Shown here one piece after another: positions 1-6,838 of a DNA stretch of 6,838 nucleotides. The DNA is taken from the NCBI GenBank assembly GCA_021784995.1, contig JAJYHA010000416.1, positions 1 through 6,838 of the forward strand, written 5' to 3'. The stretch comes from Myxococcales bacterium. GTDB taxonomy: Bacteria; Myxococcota; Myxococcia; Myxococcales; Anaeromyxobacteraceae. Positions within the stretch are counted from its first letter, which is position 1, and the number at the start of each line of letters is the position of its first letter. The position numbers were made by a program, and so were the translations under genes. The notes beneath the pieces are model-generated. The model ran no database searches. It was not told where the DNA came from and saw only the letters and a list, made by a program, of their open reading frames with translations.

Positions 1-168
1 GCCGCGCTGGCCGCTCCCGGCACGCTCGACGAGGTGACGGCGCGCGCGTACCAGGACACGCCCGCCTTCCTGTGGCCGGTCGCGGCCCGGAGCTGCCTCG
101 CCTCGCTGGAGAAGCTGCGCGCCGAAGGGCGGGCCGCGTTCGACGGCTCCCGCTGGCACGCGGCCTGA
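1..168 (+). CDS. MBL-fold hydrolase, LACTB2-like (C-terminal end only)
   Basis: This is the last 55 codons of a gene that begins outside the window, in frame 1 and ending at TGA 166-168. The residues around AYQDTPAFLWPVAARS (about 16-31 of the visible part) followed by LASLEKLRAEGR match the C-terminal winged-helix segment of LACTB2-type metallo-beta-lactamase-fold hydrolases, where a pattern like Y-x-D-T-P-x-x-L/F-W-P-A-A followed by a helix ending L-x-x-L-x-x-E-G-x is usual. Family members hydrolyse RNA or small thioester/phosphoester substrates with two metal ions. The metal-binding HxHxDH motif would lie upstream and cannot be seen here, so activity cannot be judged. Codon use is like that of the neighbours. 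It does not form an obvious operon with the next gene, which lies 111 bases downstream. The family call rests on recall of the C-terminal motif. Confidence 0.72.
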   Translation, partial: AALAAPGTLDEVTARAYQDTPAFLWPVAARSCLASLEKLRAEGRAAFDGSRWHAA

Positions 169-279
169 TTGGGCCGCGGGGCGCACCCGAGGACCCACGC
201 GGAGGGGGGGTGATGCGGTTCGAGGGCGATCCGTGGAATAAACGGCCGACGGGCTCGATCCCCGTTAGGACCCATTCGA

Positions 280-804
280 GTGACACCCATGAGGCTCACC
301 AAGACCGCCGCGACGCTGGTGCTCGCGTTCCTGCTCGGCGGCAGCTCCGCCGAGATGGCGCTCAAGACCCGGCGCGCGCTGGAGCGGCACCGCGCCGCGG
401 CCGACGAGGAGGGATCGGCGGGCGAGCTGGTCTCGTTCGAGATCCACGACCCGGAGGGGCGGATCGTCGCGCGCCCCCGCCTCATCGCCACGCCGGGACG
501 GGTCTCGGAGGTGCTCCTGCGAGATCCGGAGCACCCGGAGGACGTGCGCCTCGACCTGCGCGTCGAGACGGAGCGCCAGCCCTCGGGCGACCTCCTCGTG
601 ACCTACGCCCTGGCGCTCCCCTCCGAGCAGGTGCTGACCCGCGGGCGCGTCACGGTGACGCCCGGCGTCGAGCAGGAGGTGGAGCTGGGCGACTACCCGC
701 TGGTCGCGACGCTCTTCACCGTACCGGTGCCGTCGGCCGCCTTCGACGCCTACCTCGACGCGGAGCGCCTCGCCCGCCGCGGCGCGCCGATCTCGCCGAT
801 GTAG
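280..804 (+). CDS. Exported protein of unknown function
   Basis: I do not recognise this 174-residue protein. The N-terminus has basic residues (R5, K8), then a hydrophobic stretch TAATLVLAFLLGG (about 9-21) and a small-residue SSA, which reads as a Sec signal peptide with cleavage near SSA|E. There is no lipobox cysteine, and the mature part has no cysteine. The mature part alternates charged and beta-forming residues (SFEIHDPEGRIVARPRLIATPG, shown here in parts: SFEIHDPEGR at about 50 and VARPRLIATPG just after it), suggesting a small beta-rich periplasmic domain. The PRLIATPG stretch faintly resembles parts of secretin domains, but this is too weak to name a function. Start choice: GTG 280 is preceded by AGGA (267-270) with 9 bases between. 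ATG 289, three codons later, would also give a complete signal peptide but with an 18-base spacing. It converges with the minus-strand MORN gene. Confidence 0.7.
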   Translation: MTPMRLTKTAATLVLAFLLGGSSAEMALKTRRALERHRAAADEEGSAGELVSFEIHDPEGRIVARPRLIATPGRVSEVLLRDPEHPEDVRLDLRVETERQPSGDLLVTYALALPSEQVLTRGRVTVTPGVEQEVELGDYPLVATLFTVPVPSAAFDAYLDAERLARRGAPISPM

Positions 805-816
805 CGGGCCGGCGCG

Positions 817-841
817 CGTGACGGGACCGGGTCGGGTCACG
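817..841. terminator. Imperfect hairpin between convergent genes
   Basis: CGTGAC (817-822) is the exact reverse complement of GTCACG (836-841). Inside, GAC (825-827) pairs with GTC (831-833) around a CGG loop, with unpaired GG on each side. The symmetric shape and the position, 13 bases after one stop codon and 36 bases after the opposing one, suit a bidirectional transcription end. There is no T-run on either strand, so a classic intrinsic terminator is not shown. Confidence 0.35.
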
Positions 842-876
842 GCGGAGCCTGCGCCGGGGCTGCGCGTTCCCACCGC

Positions 877-1434
877 TCAGGGCGTGCCGCGGATCTCCTC
901 GTAGGTCATCCGCCCGAGCTCGCGCCCCGCGTCGTCCCAGGTGGTCCAGGTTCCGCACTGGAGGCCCCGGCAGAAGCGCCCCTCCGAGCGCCGCCGGCCG
1001 TTCGGCCACCAGGCGGCGAAGGGGCCGTGCTGCAGGTCGTGGGCGTAGCCGCACTCCTCCTCGCGCAGCCCGCTCTCGAACCAGAGGGTCCAGCGCCCCT
1101 CTCGCTCGCCGGCGTGGTAGCGGCCCGCGCGCGCCGGCTTGCCGTTGCGGTGCCACTCCAGGAAGAGGCCCTCGAGGCGTCCGTGATCGAAGGCGCTCGC
1201 CTTGGCGAGCCCGCCGTCGTCGTACCAGGTGAGGGCCGGCCCGTGGCGCCGCGTCGCCGGCGGCTCGCCGGGCAGCTCGCACCAGGTCTCGAACCCGAGC
1301 GGCGGCGGGGCGCCCAGGAGCTCCGCGCCCGGCGGGCAGGCGAAGGTCCGGGCCGCCTGCTCGCGCGGTGGGACGGTGACGGGCACGTCGGCGGCGACCA
1401 GCGCCGACGCGAGGAGGAGCGCCAGCCGGATCAC
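877..1434 (-). CDS. Exported MORN-repeat (YwqK-like) protein
   Basis: The protein has 185 residues. IRLALLLASALVAA (2-15) is a short Sec signal peptide, probably cut near residue 14-16. Residues 65-185 are five tandem repeats of 24 residues (starts at 65, 89, 113, 137 and 161; the last is 25 long), each of the form G-x-x-x-x-W-[YHFWD]-x-x-G-x-x-x. This is the MORN_2 / YwqK-type pattern. The repeats form a beta-hairpin scaffold; database names such as 'YwqK family antitoxin' for this fold do not prove an antitoxin role. Before the repeats, CPPGAELLG (33-41) and a WC pair (51-52) form a two-cysteine motif, and three more cysteines (128, 155, 160) lie in the repeats, so disulphides outside the cytoplasm are possible. 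The start GTG (1434-1432) overlaps the TGA stop of the upstream hydrolase (1433-1431) as GTGA, implying translational coupling and a shared transcript. The partner is unknown. Confidence 0.82.
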   Translation of the reverse strand: MIRLALLLASALVAADVPVTVPPREQAARTFACPPGAELLGAPPPLGFETWCELPGEPPATRRHGPALTWYDDGGLAKASAFDHGRLEGLFLEWHRNGKPARAGRYHAGEREGRWTLWFESGLREEECGYAHDLQHGPFAAWWPNGRRRSEGRFCRGLQCGTWTTWDDAGRELGRMTYEEIRGTP

Positions 1435-2537
1435 GCGGCGCCGCCCTCGGGCACGGCCCCGGGCGCGCCCGAGGGTCCCTCCGTGGAGTGGGAGGTCAGC
1501 CAGCCGCGGATCGGCGTGAAGACGTCCTCGGGCGCAGCGGTACCGAAGAGCAGATCGGCGTGCCCGTAATCGCAGCGCGCCCGGGCCGCGAGGCCCACGC
1601 GGAGGAGCGTCGCCTCGCCGCCCCACAGGCGCGCCGCGCGCTCGACCACCTCGGGCGGCGCGATGCGATCGGCCTCGCCGGCCACGAAGAGCGCCGGCTG
1701 GCGGCAGCGTGCCATGGCGGCGCGGTAGTCGGTGGCGCCGTCGCGCGAGCGGAACTCGTCCCGCAGGGCCCAGCGCGCGAACTGCCGGAGCACGCCGCGC
1801 GGCGCGTTCTCCACCACGTTGACGAGCACGCGCCGGTAGAGCGTCCGCTCCACGTTGCGCGTGTTGATGGCGATCTCGCTCACCGGCGGATGCCACCAGC
1901 CGGCGAAGGGAGCCAGGCTGCGCGCCACGAAGCGGTTCATCGGGCCCAGGAAGAGGAACGCCAGGCGCGCCAGGAACCGCCCGGGCCCTCGGGCCGGGAA
2001 GAAGACGGGCGCGGCGATCGCCACCAGGCCCGCGATGCGCTCGGGTTGCAGCCCGCAGACCGCGATCCCCACCAGCGCGCCCTGGCTGTGCCCCACCCAG
2101 AGCACCCGGCGCTCGCCCGTGGCCAGCCGGATCGCCTCCAGCGCGGCCGGCACGTCGAGACGGACGTAGTCGTCCACGCTCCAGCCACTTGACGCACCGC
2201 GTGGTCGGGGGCGCGATCGGCCGTGGCCGCGCAGGTCGAGCGCGAAGCAGTCGAAGCCGGCGCCTGCCAGGTGGGCCGAGAGCGACCAGCGGACGAGGCA
2301 GAAGTCCATCGCGACGCGGTTGGCCGCCAGCCCGTGCACGAGCAGCACGGGCGGGCCCCGCGGCGGGCCGCGCGGCCTGCGCCGCGCCAGGGCGAGCCGC
2401 CACCCGTCGGCCGTCTGGGCGAAGAGGAGCTCGTCCTCGCCGGTCGGCACGCGGTAGTGGCGCGACCAGAACGCATGGTGAGCCCACACGGCCAGGGCGG
2501 CGAGGAGGAGCCACGCCAGGGCGGAGAGCGGGTTCAC
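1431..2537 (-). CDS. Membrane-anchored alpha/beta hydrolase
   Basis: Read from GTG 2537 the protein has 368 residues. Residues 2-20 (NPLSALAWLLLAALAVWAH) form one hydrophobic segment, an N-terminal membrane anchor or uncleaved signal. An alpha/beta-hydrolase fold follows: the oxyanion-region motif LLVHGLAANR (H68), a strand ending DLRGHGRS (about 101-108), the nucleophile elbow GHSQG (149-153, Ser151), the acid in AGEADRIAPPE (Asp290), and the catalytic histidine in DYGHADLLFG (His326). All three members of the triad are present in order, so it should be an active serine esterase, lipase or related enzyme. The substrate cannot be told from sequence. A lid-like region of about 185-265 carries FFPARGPGRFLARL. 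The C-terminus is a Gly/Ala/Pro tail overlapping the next gene by four bases. An upstream in-frame GTG (2642) would add 35 residues of unstructured sequence across the hydrophobic start and is less likely. Confidence 0.85.
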   Translation of the reverse strand: MNPLSALAWLLLAALAVWAHHAFWSRHYRVPTGEDELLFAQTADGWRLALARRRPRGPPRGPPVLLVHGLAANRVAMDFCLVRWSLSAHLAGAGFDCFALDLRGHGRSRPRPRGASSGWSVDDYVRLDVPAALEAIRLATGERRVLWVGHSQGALVGIAVCGLQPERIAGLVAIAAPVFFPARGPGRFLARLAFLFLGPMNRFVARSLAPFAGWWHPPVSEIAINTRNVERTLYRRVLVNVVENAPRGVLRQFARWALRDEFRSRDGATDYRAAMARCRQPALFVAGEADRIAPPEVVERAARLWGGEATLLRVGLAARARCDYGHADLLFGTAAPEDVFTPIRGWLTSHSTEGPSGAPGAVPEGGAA

Positions 2538-2544
2538 GGTGCGG

Positions 2545-2550
2545 AATTTA
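2545..2550 (-). promoter_or_regulatory. Possible -10 element of the hydrolase gene
   Basis: On the minus strand TAAATT (matching 4 of 6 of TATAAT) is preceded by TG and followed by exactly seven bases before GTG 2537. It is one of the few A/T-rich spots in the intergenic region. No convincing -35 element lies 16-18 bases upstream. The spacing places transcription start at or beside the start codon. Confidence 0.35.
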
Positions 2551-2693
2551 CACCCCGGATGGTGCGGCGAGGAGGCCGGCCCGTCACTCGGCGCTGGTGA
2601 CGAGCCATGGAATCGGTGTACGGATCGATCCGGGCGCAGCACGGGACGGGGGCGGCGGGACGGCGGCGGTGCGCCGCAGCCGCGCGACGATCC

Positions 2694-2723
2694 TTGACCG
2701 GCCGGACCCTCGAAGCGTAGCGT
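2694..2723 (+). promoter_or_regulatory. Possible sigma70-type promoter of glnB
   Basis: TTGACC (2694-2699, 5 of 6 of the -35 consensus) is followed after 18 bases by TAGCGT (2718-2723, 3 of 6 of the -10 consensus). Transcription would begin near 2730, leaving about 22 bases before the GTG start, with the ribosome binding site inside. I looked for a -24/-12 element here (GG and GC 12 bases apart in context) and found none, so housekeeping expression of glnB is suggested. Confidence 0.4.
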
Positions 2724-2742
2724 CGGGGCTCATTCATCCTGC

Positions 2743-2749
2743 GAGGTGA
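2743..2749 (+). promoter_or_regulatory. Ribosome binding site of glnB
   Basis: GAGGTGA, a seven-base match to the anti-Shine-Dalgarno region, sits just before GTG 2753. It fixes the start at GTG, which gives the standard PII N-terminus ([12 protein letters not shown]) despite the non-ATG codon. Confidence 0.8.
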
Positions 2750-3091
<342 letters not shown>

Positions 3092-3146
3092 GATCGCGCG
3101 GCGCTCGAGGCCCCCGCCGCTGCCGGCCGCCACCGCCCGCGCGGCG

Positions 3147-4151
3147 GTGGACTCGCTCGCGGACGCGATCGTGATCGTGGACGCCGCCGGCGGCGTCCTG
3201 CACCTCAACCCCGCCGCGGAGGAGCTGTTCGGCCGCAGCCGCGCGCGGGCCGCGGGGCTCCCGGTGAGCTCGCTTCCGGGCGGCGCGCAGCTCGGCATGC
3301 TGGCCGAGCGGGCGCGCGTGTCGCACGAGTCGGCCTCGTCCGGCTTCCCGAGCCCGCAGGGCGGCGGGGGCGCCCTGGTGGCCGAGGCGGCGCCGCTGCT
3401 CGACGGCCCGACCTGCGCCGGCACCGTGATCGCGCTCCGGACGCCCCGGGCCACCGAGCGCTCGCTCGACTTCGAGGCCCTGGCCGCGGGCCTCGCCCAC
3501 GAGATCAAGAACCCGCTGGCCGGTCTTCAAGGATCGGCCGAGCTGCTGGCGCGCGAGGCCGAGGGGGCGGCGCGCGAGTACGCCCAGGTCATCGCGCGCG
3601 AGGCGCGCCGGGTGGACGGGCTCGTGCGCGAGCTGCTCGACCTGGCCCGCCCCGCCGCGCTGCAGCCGGCGCCGGTCGACATCCACGCCGTGCTGGGCGA
3701 CGTGCTGGTCCTGGCGCGCGGGATGCCGGGCGGAGACCGCGTCCGGTACGCGGAGCGGTACGACCCCTCGCTCCCTCCGCTGCACGCCGACCCGGAGAAG
3801 ATCACGCAGGTGCTGCTCAACCTGGTCCGGAACGCCGTGGAGGCGGTCCAGGGCTCCGAGCGGCGCGAGGTCACCTTCGAGACCGGCGTCGCGCCGGTGC
3901 GCCTCCGCGGCGTCGGGGGGCGCAGCCGGCCCCTGGCGCGGATCGCCGTCGTGGACAGCGGCCCGGGCGTCCCCGACTCGATGCTGCCGCGCCTCTTCAC
4001 CCCGTTCGCCACCTCAAAGGCCCACGGGACCGGGCTGGGGCTCGCCATCTCCCGGCGCATCGTCGAGGCGCACGGAGGCCGGATCGAGGTCAGGAATCGC
4101 CCGGGCGGCGGTGCCGAATCGGCGGTCTACCTGCCGCTCGGCCTCTCCTGA
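3147..4151 (+). CDS. ntrB: Nitrogen sensor histidine kinase NtrB
   Basis: NtrB (GlnL) is a soluble two-component kinase/phosphatase that phosphorylates NtrC when nitrogen is poor; PII binding switches it to phosphatase. From GTG 3147 it has 334 residues with no membrane segment. Order: PAS domain about 1-100 (DAIVIVDAAGGVLHLNPAAEELFG), the H-box GLAHEIKNPLAGL (115-127, phospho-acceptor His118), a dimerisation helix with RRVDGLVRELLDLARP (154-169), then the ATPase domain with N-box NLVRNAVEAV (225-234, Asn229), G1 DSGPGV (270-275), F-box LFTPFATSK (283-291) and G2 GTGLGLAIS (294-302). All catalytic boxes are intact. The annotated GTG is the only standard start, but it has no ribosome binding site and begins inside the PAS domain. 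E. coli NtrB has roughly a dozen more residues here, so true initiation may be upstream at CTG 3120 or ATC 3093 (see findings). Confidence 0.93.
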   Translation: MDSLADAIVIVDAAGGVLHLNPAAEELFGRSRARAAGLPVSSLPGGAQLGMLAERARVSHESASSGFPSPQGGGGALVAEAAPLLDGPTCAGTVIALRTPRATERSLDFEALAAGLAHEIKNPLAGLQGSAELLAREAEGAAREYAQVIAREARRVDGLVRELLDLARPAALQPAPVDIHAVLGDVLVLARGMPGGDRVRYAERYDPSLPPLHADPEKITQVLLNLVRNAVEAVQGSERREVTFETGVAPVRLRGVGGRSRPLARIAVVDSGPGVPDSMLPRLFTPFATSKAHGTGLGLAISRRIVEAHGGRIEVRNRPGGGAESAVYLPLGLS

Positions 4152-4158
4152 GCCCGGC

Positions 4159-4188
4159 GGGGGGTGGGGGAGAGGGGCAGCAGGCGGG
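4159..4188 (+). other. G-rich tract, possible G-quadruplex
   Basis: On the + (non-template) strand there are G-runs of 6, 5, 4 and 3 (4159-4164, 4166-4170, 4174-4177, 4186-4188) separated by 1, 3 and 8 bases. The last loop is one base longer than the usual limit for predicted quadruplexes. It lies directly after the ntrB stop, so it would also be present in ntrB-ntrC read-through RNA. Confidence 0.35.
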
Positions 4189-4222
4189 CCGGCGCGCCGT
4201 CTCGACCGGGTGATAGCCCGCC
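4183..4222 (+). repeat. Inverted repeat in the ntrB-ntrC gap
   Basis: GGCGGGC (4183-4189) is exactly complementary to GCCCGCC (4216-4222). The 26-base interior includes the self-complementary GGCGCGCC (4191-4198). In RNA this could form a hairpin between ntrB and ntrC and reduce read-through, but there is no T-run after it. At this GC content a 7-bp arm can also arise by chance. Confidence 0.3.
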
Positions 4223-4234
4223 CCGTACGAGGTG

Positions 4235-4250
4235 TGGCAGGTTCCTTGCT
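4235..4250 (+). promoter_or_regulatory. Sigma54-like (-24/-12) element before ntrC
   Basis: TGGCAGG (4235-4241), four bases, then TTGCT (4246-4250) matches the sigma54 consensus TGGCACG-N4-TTGCW with one mismatch (G for C). The invariant GG (4236-4237) and GC (4248-4249) have the required 12-base offset. Predicted transcription start is about 4261, two bases before the ntrC GTG, which is unusual. I see no NtrC-type TGCAC-N7-GTGCA site upstream of it. Confidence 0.5.
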
Positions 4251-4256
4251 AGGGGA
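4251..4256 (+). promoter_or_regulatory. Ribosome binding site of ntrC
   Basis: AGGGGA, six bases before GTG 4263, supports that start over the upstream in-frame start at 4164, which would add a basic, disordered stretch before the receiver domain. The site overlaps the region immediately downstream of the -12 element, so it would be absent from a transcript starting near 4261. Confidence 0.65.
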
Positions 4257-4262
4257 CGGGCC

Positions 4263-5720
<1,458 letters not shown>

Positions 5721-5734
5721 ACCCCGGACGCGGC

Positions 5735-5764
5735 CAGCCTCTCCCGGCCCGGGCTGCACGTTTT
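5735..5764 (+). terminator. Possible weak terminator after ntrC
   Basis: CAGCC (5735-5739) pairs with GGCTG (5752-5756) around a 12-base loop containing CCCGGCCCGGG material, followed shortly by TTTT (5761-5764). The stem is short, the T-run is only four bases and is offset by four bases, and the second arm overlaps the first NtrC-type site, so this is a weak call. Confidence 0.22.
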
Positions 5765-5771
5765 CAAGGCA
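5755..5771 (+). promoter_or_regulatory. NtrC binding site 1 (weaker)
   Basis: TGCAC (5755-5759), seven bases, then AGGCA (5767-5771) fits the NtrC enhancer form TGCAC-N7-GTGCA with a perfect left half and two mismatches in the right half. It shares the 9-bp string GCTGCACGT with site 2, exactly 23 bases away. Its centre lies about 108 bases upstream of the predicted glnA sigma54 start. Confidence 0.55.
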
Positions 5772-5789
5772 GGCAGCTGCACGTAATAC
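5761..5789 (+). promoter_or_regulatory. Possible sigma70 promoter overlapping NtrC sites
   Basis: TTTTCA (5761-5766, 4 of 6 of -35) and TAATAC (5784-5789, 3 of 6 of -10) are separated by 17 bases, the optimal spacing. The -35 falls in the core of NtrC site 1 and the -10 in the core of site 2, so NtrC binding would block it. This parallels E. coli glnAp1, a sigma70 promoter upstream of glnA that NtrC represses. The hexamer matches alone are modest. Confidence 0.38.
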
Positions 5790-5794
5790 GAGCA
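5778..5794 (+). promoter_or_regulatory. NtrC binding site 2 (stronger)
   Basis: TGCAC (5778-5782), GTAATAC, then GAGCA (5790-5794) matches the 17-bp TGCAC-N7-GTGCA form with a single mismatch (A for T), and has an A/T-richer core as in known sites. Its centre is about 85 bases upstream of the predicted glnA start and 23 bases from site 1, roughly two helical turns, the same-face arrangement expected for cooperative enhancer binding. Confidence 0.68.
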
Positions 5795-5798
5795 GGAC

Positions 5799-5828
5799 GA
5801 GCATGCAGGACCCACGCGCGACATGCTC
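5799..5828. repeat. 7-bp inverted repeat between NtrC sites and glnA promoter
   Basis: GAGCATG (5799-5805) is the exact reverse complement of CATGCTC (5822-5828), with 16 bases between. Two copies of ACGAGCA (5788-5794 and 5797-5803) also form a 9-base-period direct repeat leading into it. Arm centres are 23 bases apart, so a dimeric protein could bind the two arms; the DNA lies where looping or an architectural protein would act. Confidence 0.4.
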
Positions 5829-5844
5829 TGTTGCGTTGCCGTCG

Positions 5845-5860
5845 TGGCACGGGCCGTGCT
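5845..5860 (+). promoter_or_regulatory. Sigma54 promoter of glnA
   Basis: TGGCACG (5845-5851), GGCC, then GTGCT (5856-5860) matches TGGCACG-N4-TTGCW with one mismatch (G for the first T). The -24 GG (5846-5847) and -12 GC (5858-5859) are 12 bases apart as required. Transcription should start near 5871, giving a leader of about 40 bases with the ribosome binding site. Two NtrC-type sites lie upstream at enhancer distance, making phospho-NtrC the expected activator. Confidence 0.8.
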
Positions 5861-5892
5861 AACGGATCGCGCGGCGAAACCCCCAGCATCCC

Positions 5893-5903
5893 AGGAGATA
5901 GGA
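5893..5903 (+). promoter_or_regulatory. Ribosome binding site region of glnA
   Basis: Two candidates lie close together: AGGAG (5893-5897), 13 bases before ATG 5911, and AGGA (5900-5903), seven bases before it. The second has the better spacing. Either supports ATG 5911, which gives the conserved N-terminus of type I glutamine synthetase. Confidence 0.65.
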
Positions 5904-5910
5904 CAGAACG

Positions 5911-6838
5911 ATGGCGAACCTCACCCCGAAGCAGGTCCTCGGGCTGGCCCAGGAGAAGAAGGCCACCTACGTGGACCTGAAGTTCATGGACTTCATCGGG
6001 ATCTGGCAGCACTTCTCGATCCCCCTCACCGAGCTCTCCGAGGAGGTCTTCGAGGAGGGGCTCGGGTTCGACGGCTCGTCGATCCGCGGCTGGCAGGCCA
6101 TCAACGCCTCCGACATGCTGGTGATGCCGGATCCGGCGACGGCCGTGGTCGATCCGTTCATGGCGGAGCCGACGCTCTCGATCATCTGCAACGTGGTCGA
6201 TCCGATCACGAAGGAGCCCTACTCCCGCGATCCGCGCAACATCGCCATCAAGGCGGAGAAGTACCTCAAGTCCACCGGCATCGGCGACGTGGCCTACTTC
6301 GGCCCCGAGCCGGAGTTCTTCATCTTCGACGAGGTCCGCTACGACGCGGGCGTGAACCACTCCTTCTACGAGGTCGACTCGGTCGAGGGGCAGTGGAACA
6401 CCGGCCGTGAAGAGCCGGGCGGCAACCTCGGCTACAAGCCCCGCTACAAGGAGGGCTACTTCCCGGTCGCGCCCACCGACAGCCAGCAGGACATCCGCAC
6501 CGAGATGTGCCGCGTGATGGAGGCGGTCGGCATCAAGATCGAGCGGCAGCACCACGAGGTGGCGACCGCCGGGCAGGCCGAGATCGACATCCGCTTCGAC
6601 TCCCTGGTCCGCTGCGCCGACAACCTCCAGTGGTTCAAGTACTGCATCAAGAACGTGGCGCGCCGGCACGGCAAGACCGTGACCTTCATGCCGAAGCCGC
6701 TGTACGGCGACAACGGCTCCGGCATGCACACGCACCAGTCCATCTGGAAGGCGGGCAAGCCGCTCTTCGCCGGCGACGGGTACGCGGGGCTCTCCGAGCT
6801 CGCCATGTGGTACATCGGCGGCATCCTGAAGATCGGAA
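5911..6838 (+). CDS. glnA: Glutamine synthetase type I, beta group (3' end missing)
   Basis: GlnA makes glutamine from glutamate, ammonia and ATP as a cytoplasmic dodecamer; it is the main route of ammonia assimilation and the target of this cluster's control. The window holds 309 codons of about 470. Seen: the N-terminal beta-grasp part with FDGSSIRGW (53-61) and the conserved ASDM (67-70), the catalytic-domain motif GPEPEFF (131-137) with metal-binding Glu132 and Glu134, [13 protein letters not shown] (214-226) with Glu216 and Glu224, and the ATP-binding signature [16 protein letters not shown] (262-277) with His273. The segment of about 142-190 ([16 protein letters not shown] and after) carries the insert typical of the beta group, whose members are usually controlled by adenylylation; the target tyrosine lies beyond the window end. 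ATG start with nearby AGGA. Transcribed from the sigma54 promoter upstream, separately from or in addition to read-through from ntrC, 190 bases away. Confidence 0.97.
   Translation, partial: MANLTPKQVLGLAQEKKATYVDLKFMDFIGIWQHFSIPLTELSEEVFEEGLGFDGSSIRGWQAINASDMLVMPDPATAVVDPFMAEPTLSIICNVVDPITKEPYSRDPRNIAIKAEKYLKSTGIGDVAYFGPEPEFFIFDEVRYDAGVNHSFYEVDSVEGQWNTGREEPGGNLGYKPRYKEGYFPVAPTDSQQDIRTEMCRVMEAVGIKIERQHHEVATAGQAEIDIRFDSLVRCADNLQWFKYCIKNVARRHGKTVTFMPKPLYGDNGSGMHTHQSIWKAGKPLFAGDGYAGLSELAMWYIGGILKIG

Noticed and set aside
190..201. AGGACCCACGCG also occurs at 5807-5818
   Set aside because: A 12-base identity between two spots is expected by chance in a 6.8-kb GC-biased sequence, and the contexts share nothing else.
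231..266. tRNA-like arms: CCGT/ACGG with a 7-base loop, then ACGGG/CCCGT around CTCGATC
   Set aside because: The second arm resembles a T-arm, but no acceptor stem pairs at the right distance, the D-arm is absent and the T-loop has C at position 54. It is most likely coincidence.
72..821. Plus-strand frame of 249 codons overlapping the MBL end and the exported protein
   Set aside because: It is out of frame with both recognisable genes; the translation is an Arg/Ala/Gly/Pro-rich shadow.
877..2514. Single 545-codon minus-strand frame that could look like a fusion ending in the MORN repeats
   Set aside because: Its first two thirds are an out-of-frame reading of the alpha/beta hydrolase gene, giving Arg/Ala/Pro-rich sequence. 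The MORN gene has its own GTG start and signal peptide at 1434.
2663..2677. GCGGCG-GTG-CGCCGC hairpin upstream of the glnB promoter
   Set aside because: It has a short 3-base loop and no T-run, and it lies between divergent genes where no terminator is needed. Such GC palindromes are common at this composition.
5764..6735. Long minus-strand open frame opposite glnA
   Set aside because: It is a mirror of the highly conserved glnA reading frame, is rich in Val/Asp/Leu from reverse codons, and has no recognisable domain.

Overview
The window is very GC-rich, with strong G/C preference at third codon positions. It reads as a chromosomal segment of a deltaproteobacterium-type organism, most likely a member of the Myxococcota close to Anaeromyxobacter. 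The reasons are the composition, frequent GTG starts, a beta-type glutamine synthetase, sigma54/NtrC control, and a secreted MORN-repeat protein of a kind I associate with myxobacteria. The taxonomic call is inference; there is no rRNA gene here to settle it.

Left part (1-2537): the last 55 codons of an MBL-fold hydrolase of LACTB2 type (+), then a small exported protein of unknown function (+). These converge on a two-gene minus-strand unit: a membrane-anchored alpha/beta hydrolase (2537 to 1431) followed, through a 4-base GTGA overlap, by an exported protein with five tandem 24-residue MORN-like repeats (1434 to 877). An imperfect hairpin lies between the convergent genes.

Right part (2538-6838): a compact nitrogen-control cluster, all on +, in the order glnB (PII), ntrB (sensor kinase), ntrC (sigma54 activator), glnA (glutamine synthetase, cut by the window end). 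In the known scheme PII reads glutamine/2-oxoglutarate and ATP/ADP and sets whether NtrB phosphorylates or dephosphorylates NtrC. Phospho-NtrC then drives sigma54 transcription of glnA. The sequence supports this circuit: upstream of glnA there is a near-consensus -24/-12 element (5845-5860) and two 17-bp NtrC-type sites (5755-5771 and 5778-5794), which overlap a possible sigma70 promoter. This resembles the enterobacterial glnAp1/glnAp2 arrangement.

Points that need a second look: a second sigma54-like element in the ntrB-ntrC gap whose predicted transcript would begin almost at the ntrC start codon; the ntrB start, where the only standard codon (GTG 3147) has no ribosome binding site and begins inside the PAS domain; a possible leaderless start for the alpha/beta hydrolase; and inverted and direct repeats between the NtrC sites and the glnA promoter. 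I found no mobile element, CRISPR array, RNA gene or clearly new system. The gene content on the right is a well-known pathway, and the unusual material is mainly in the regulatory DNA. No stretch longer than 300 bases lacks a gene.
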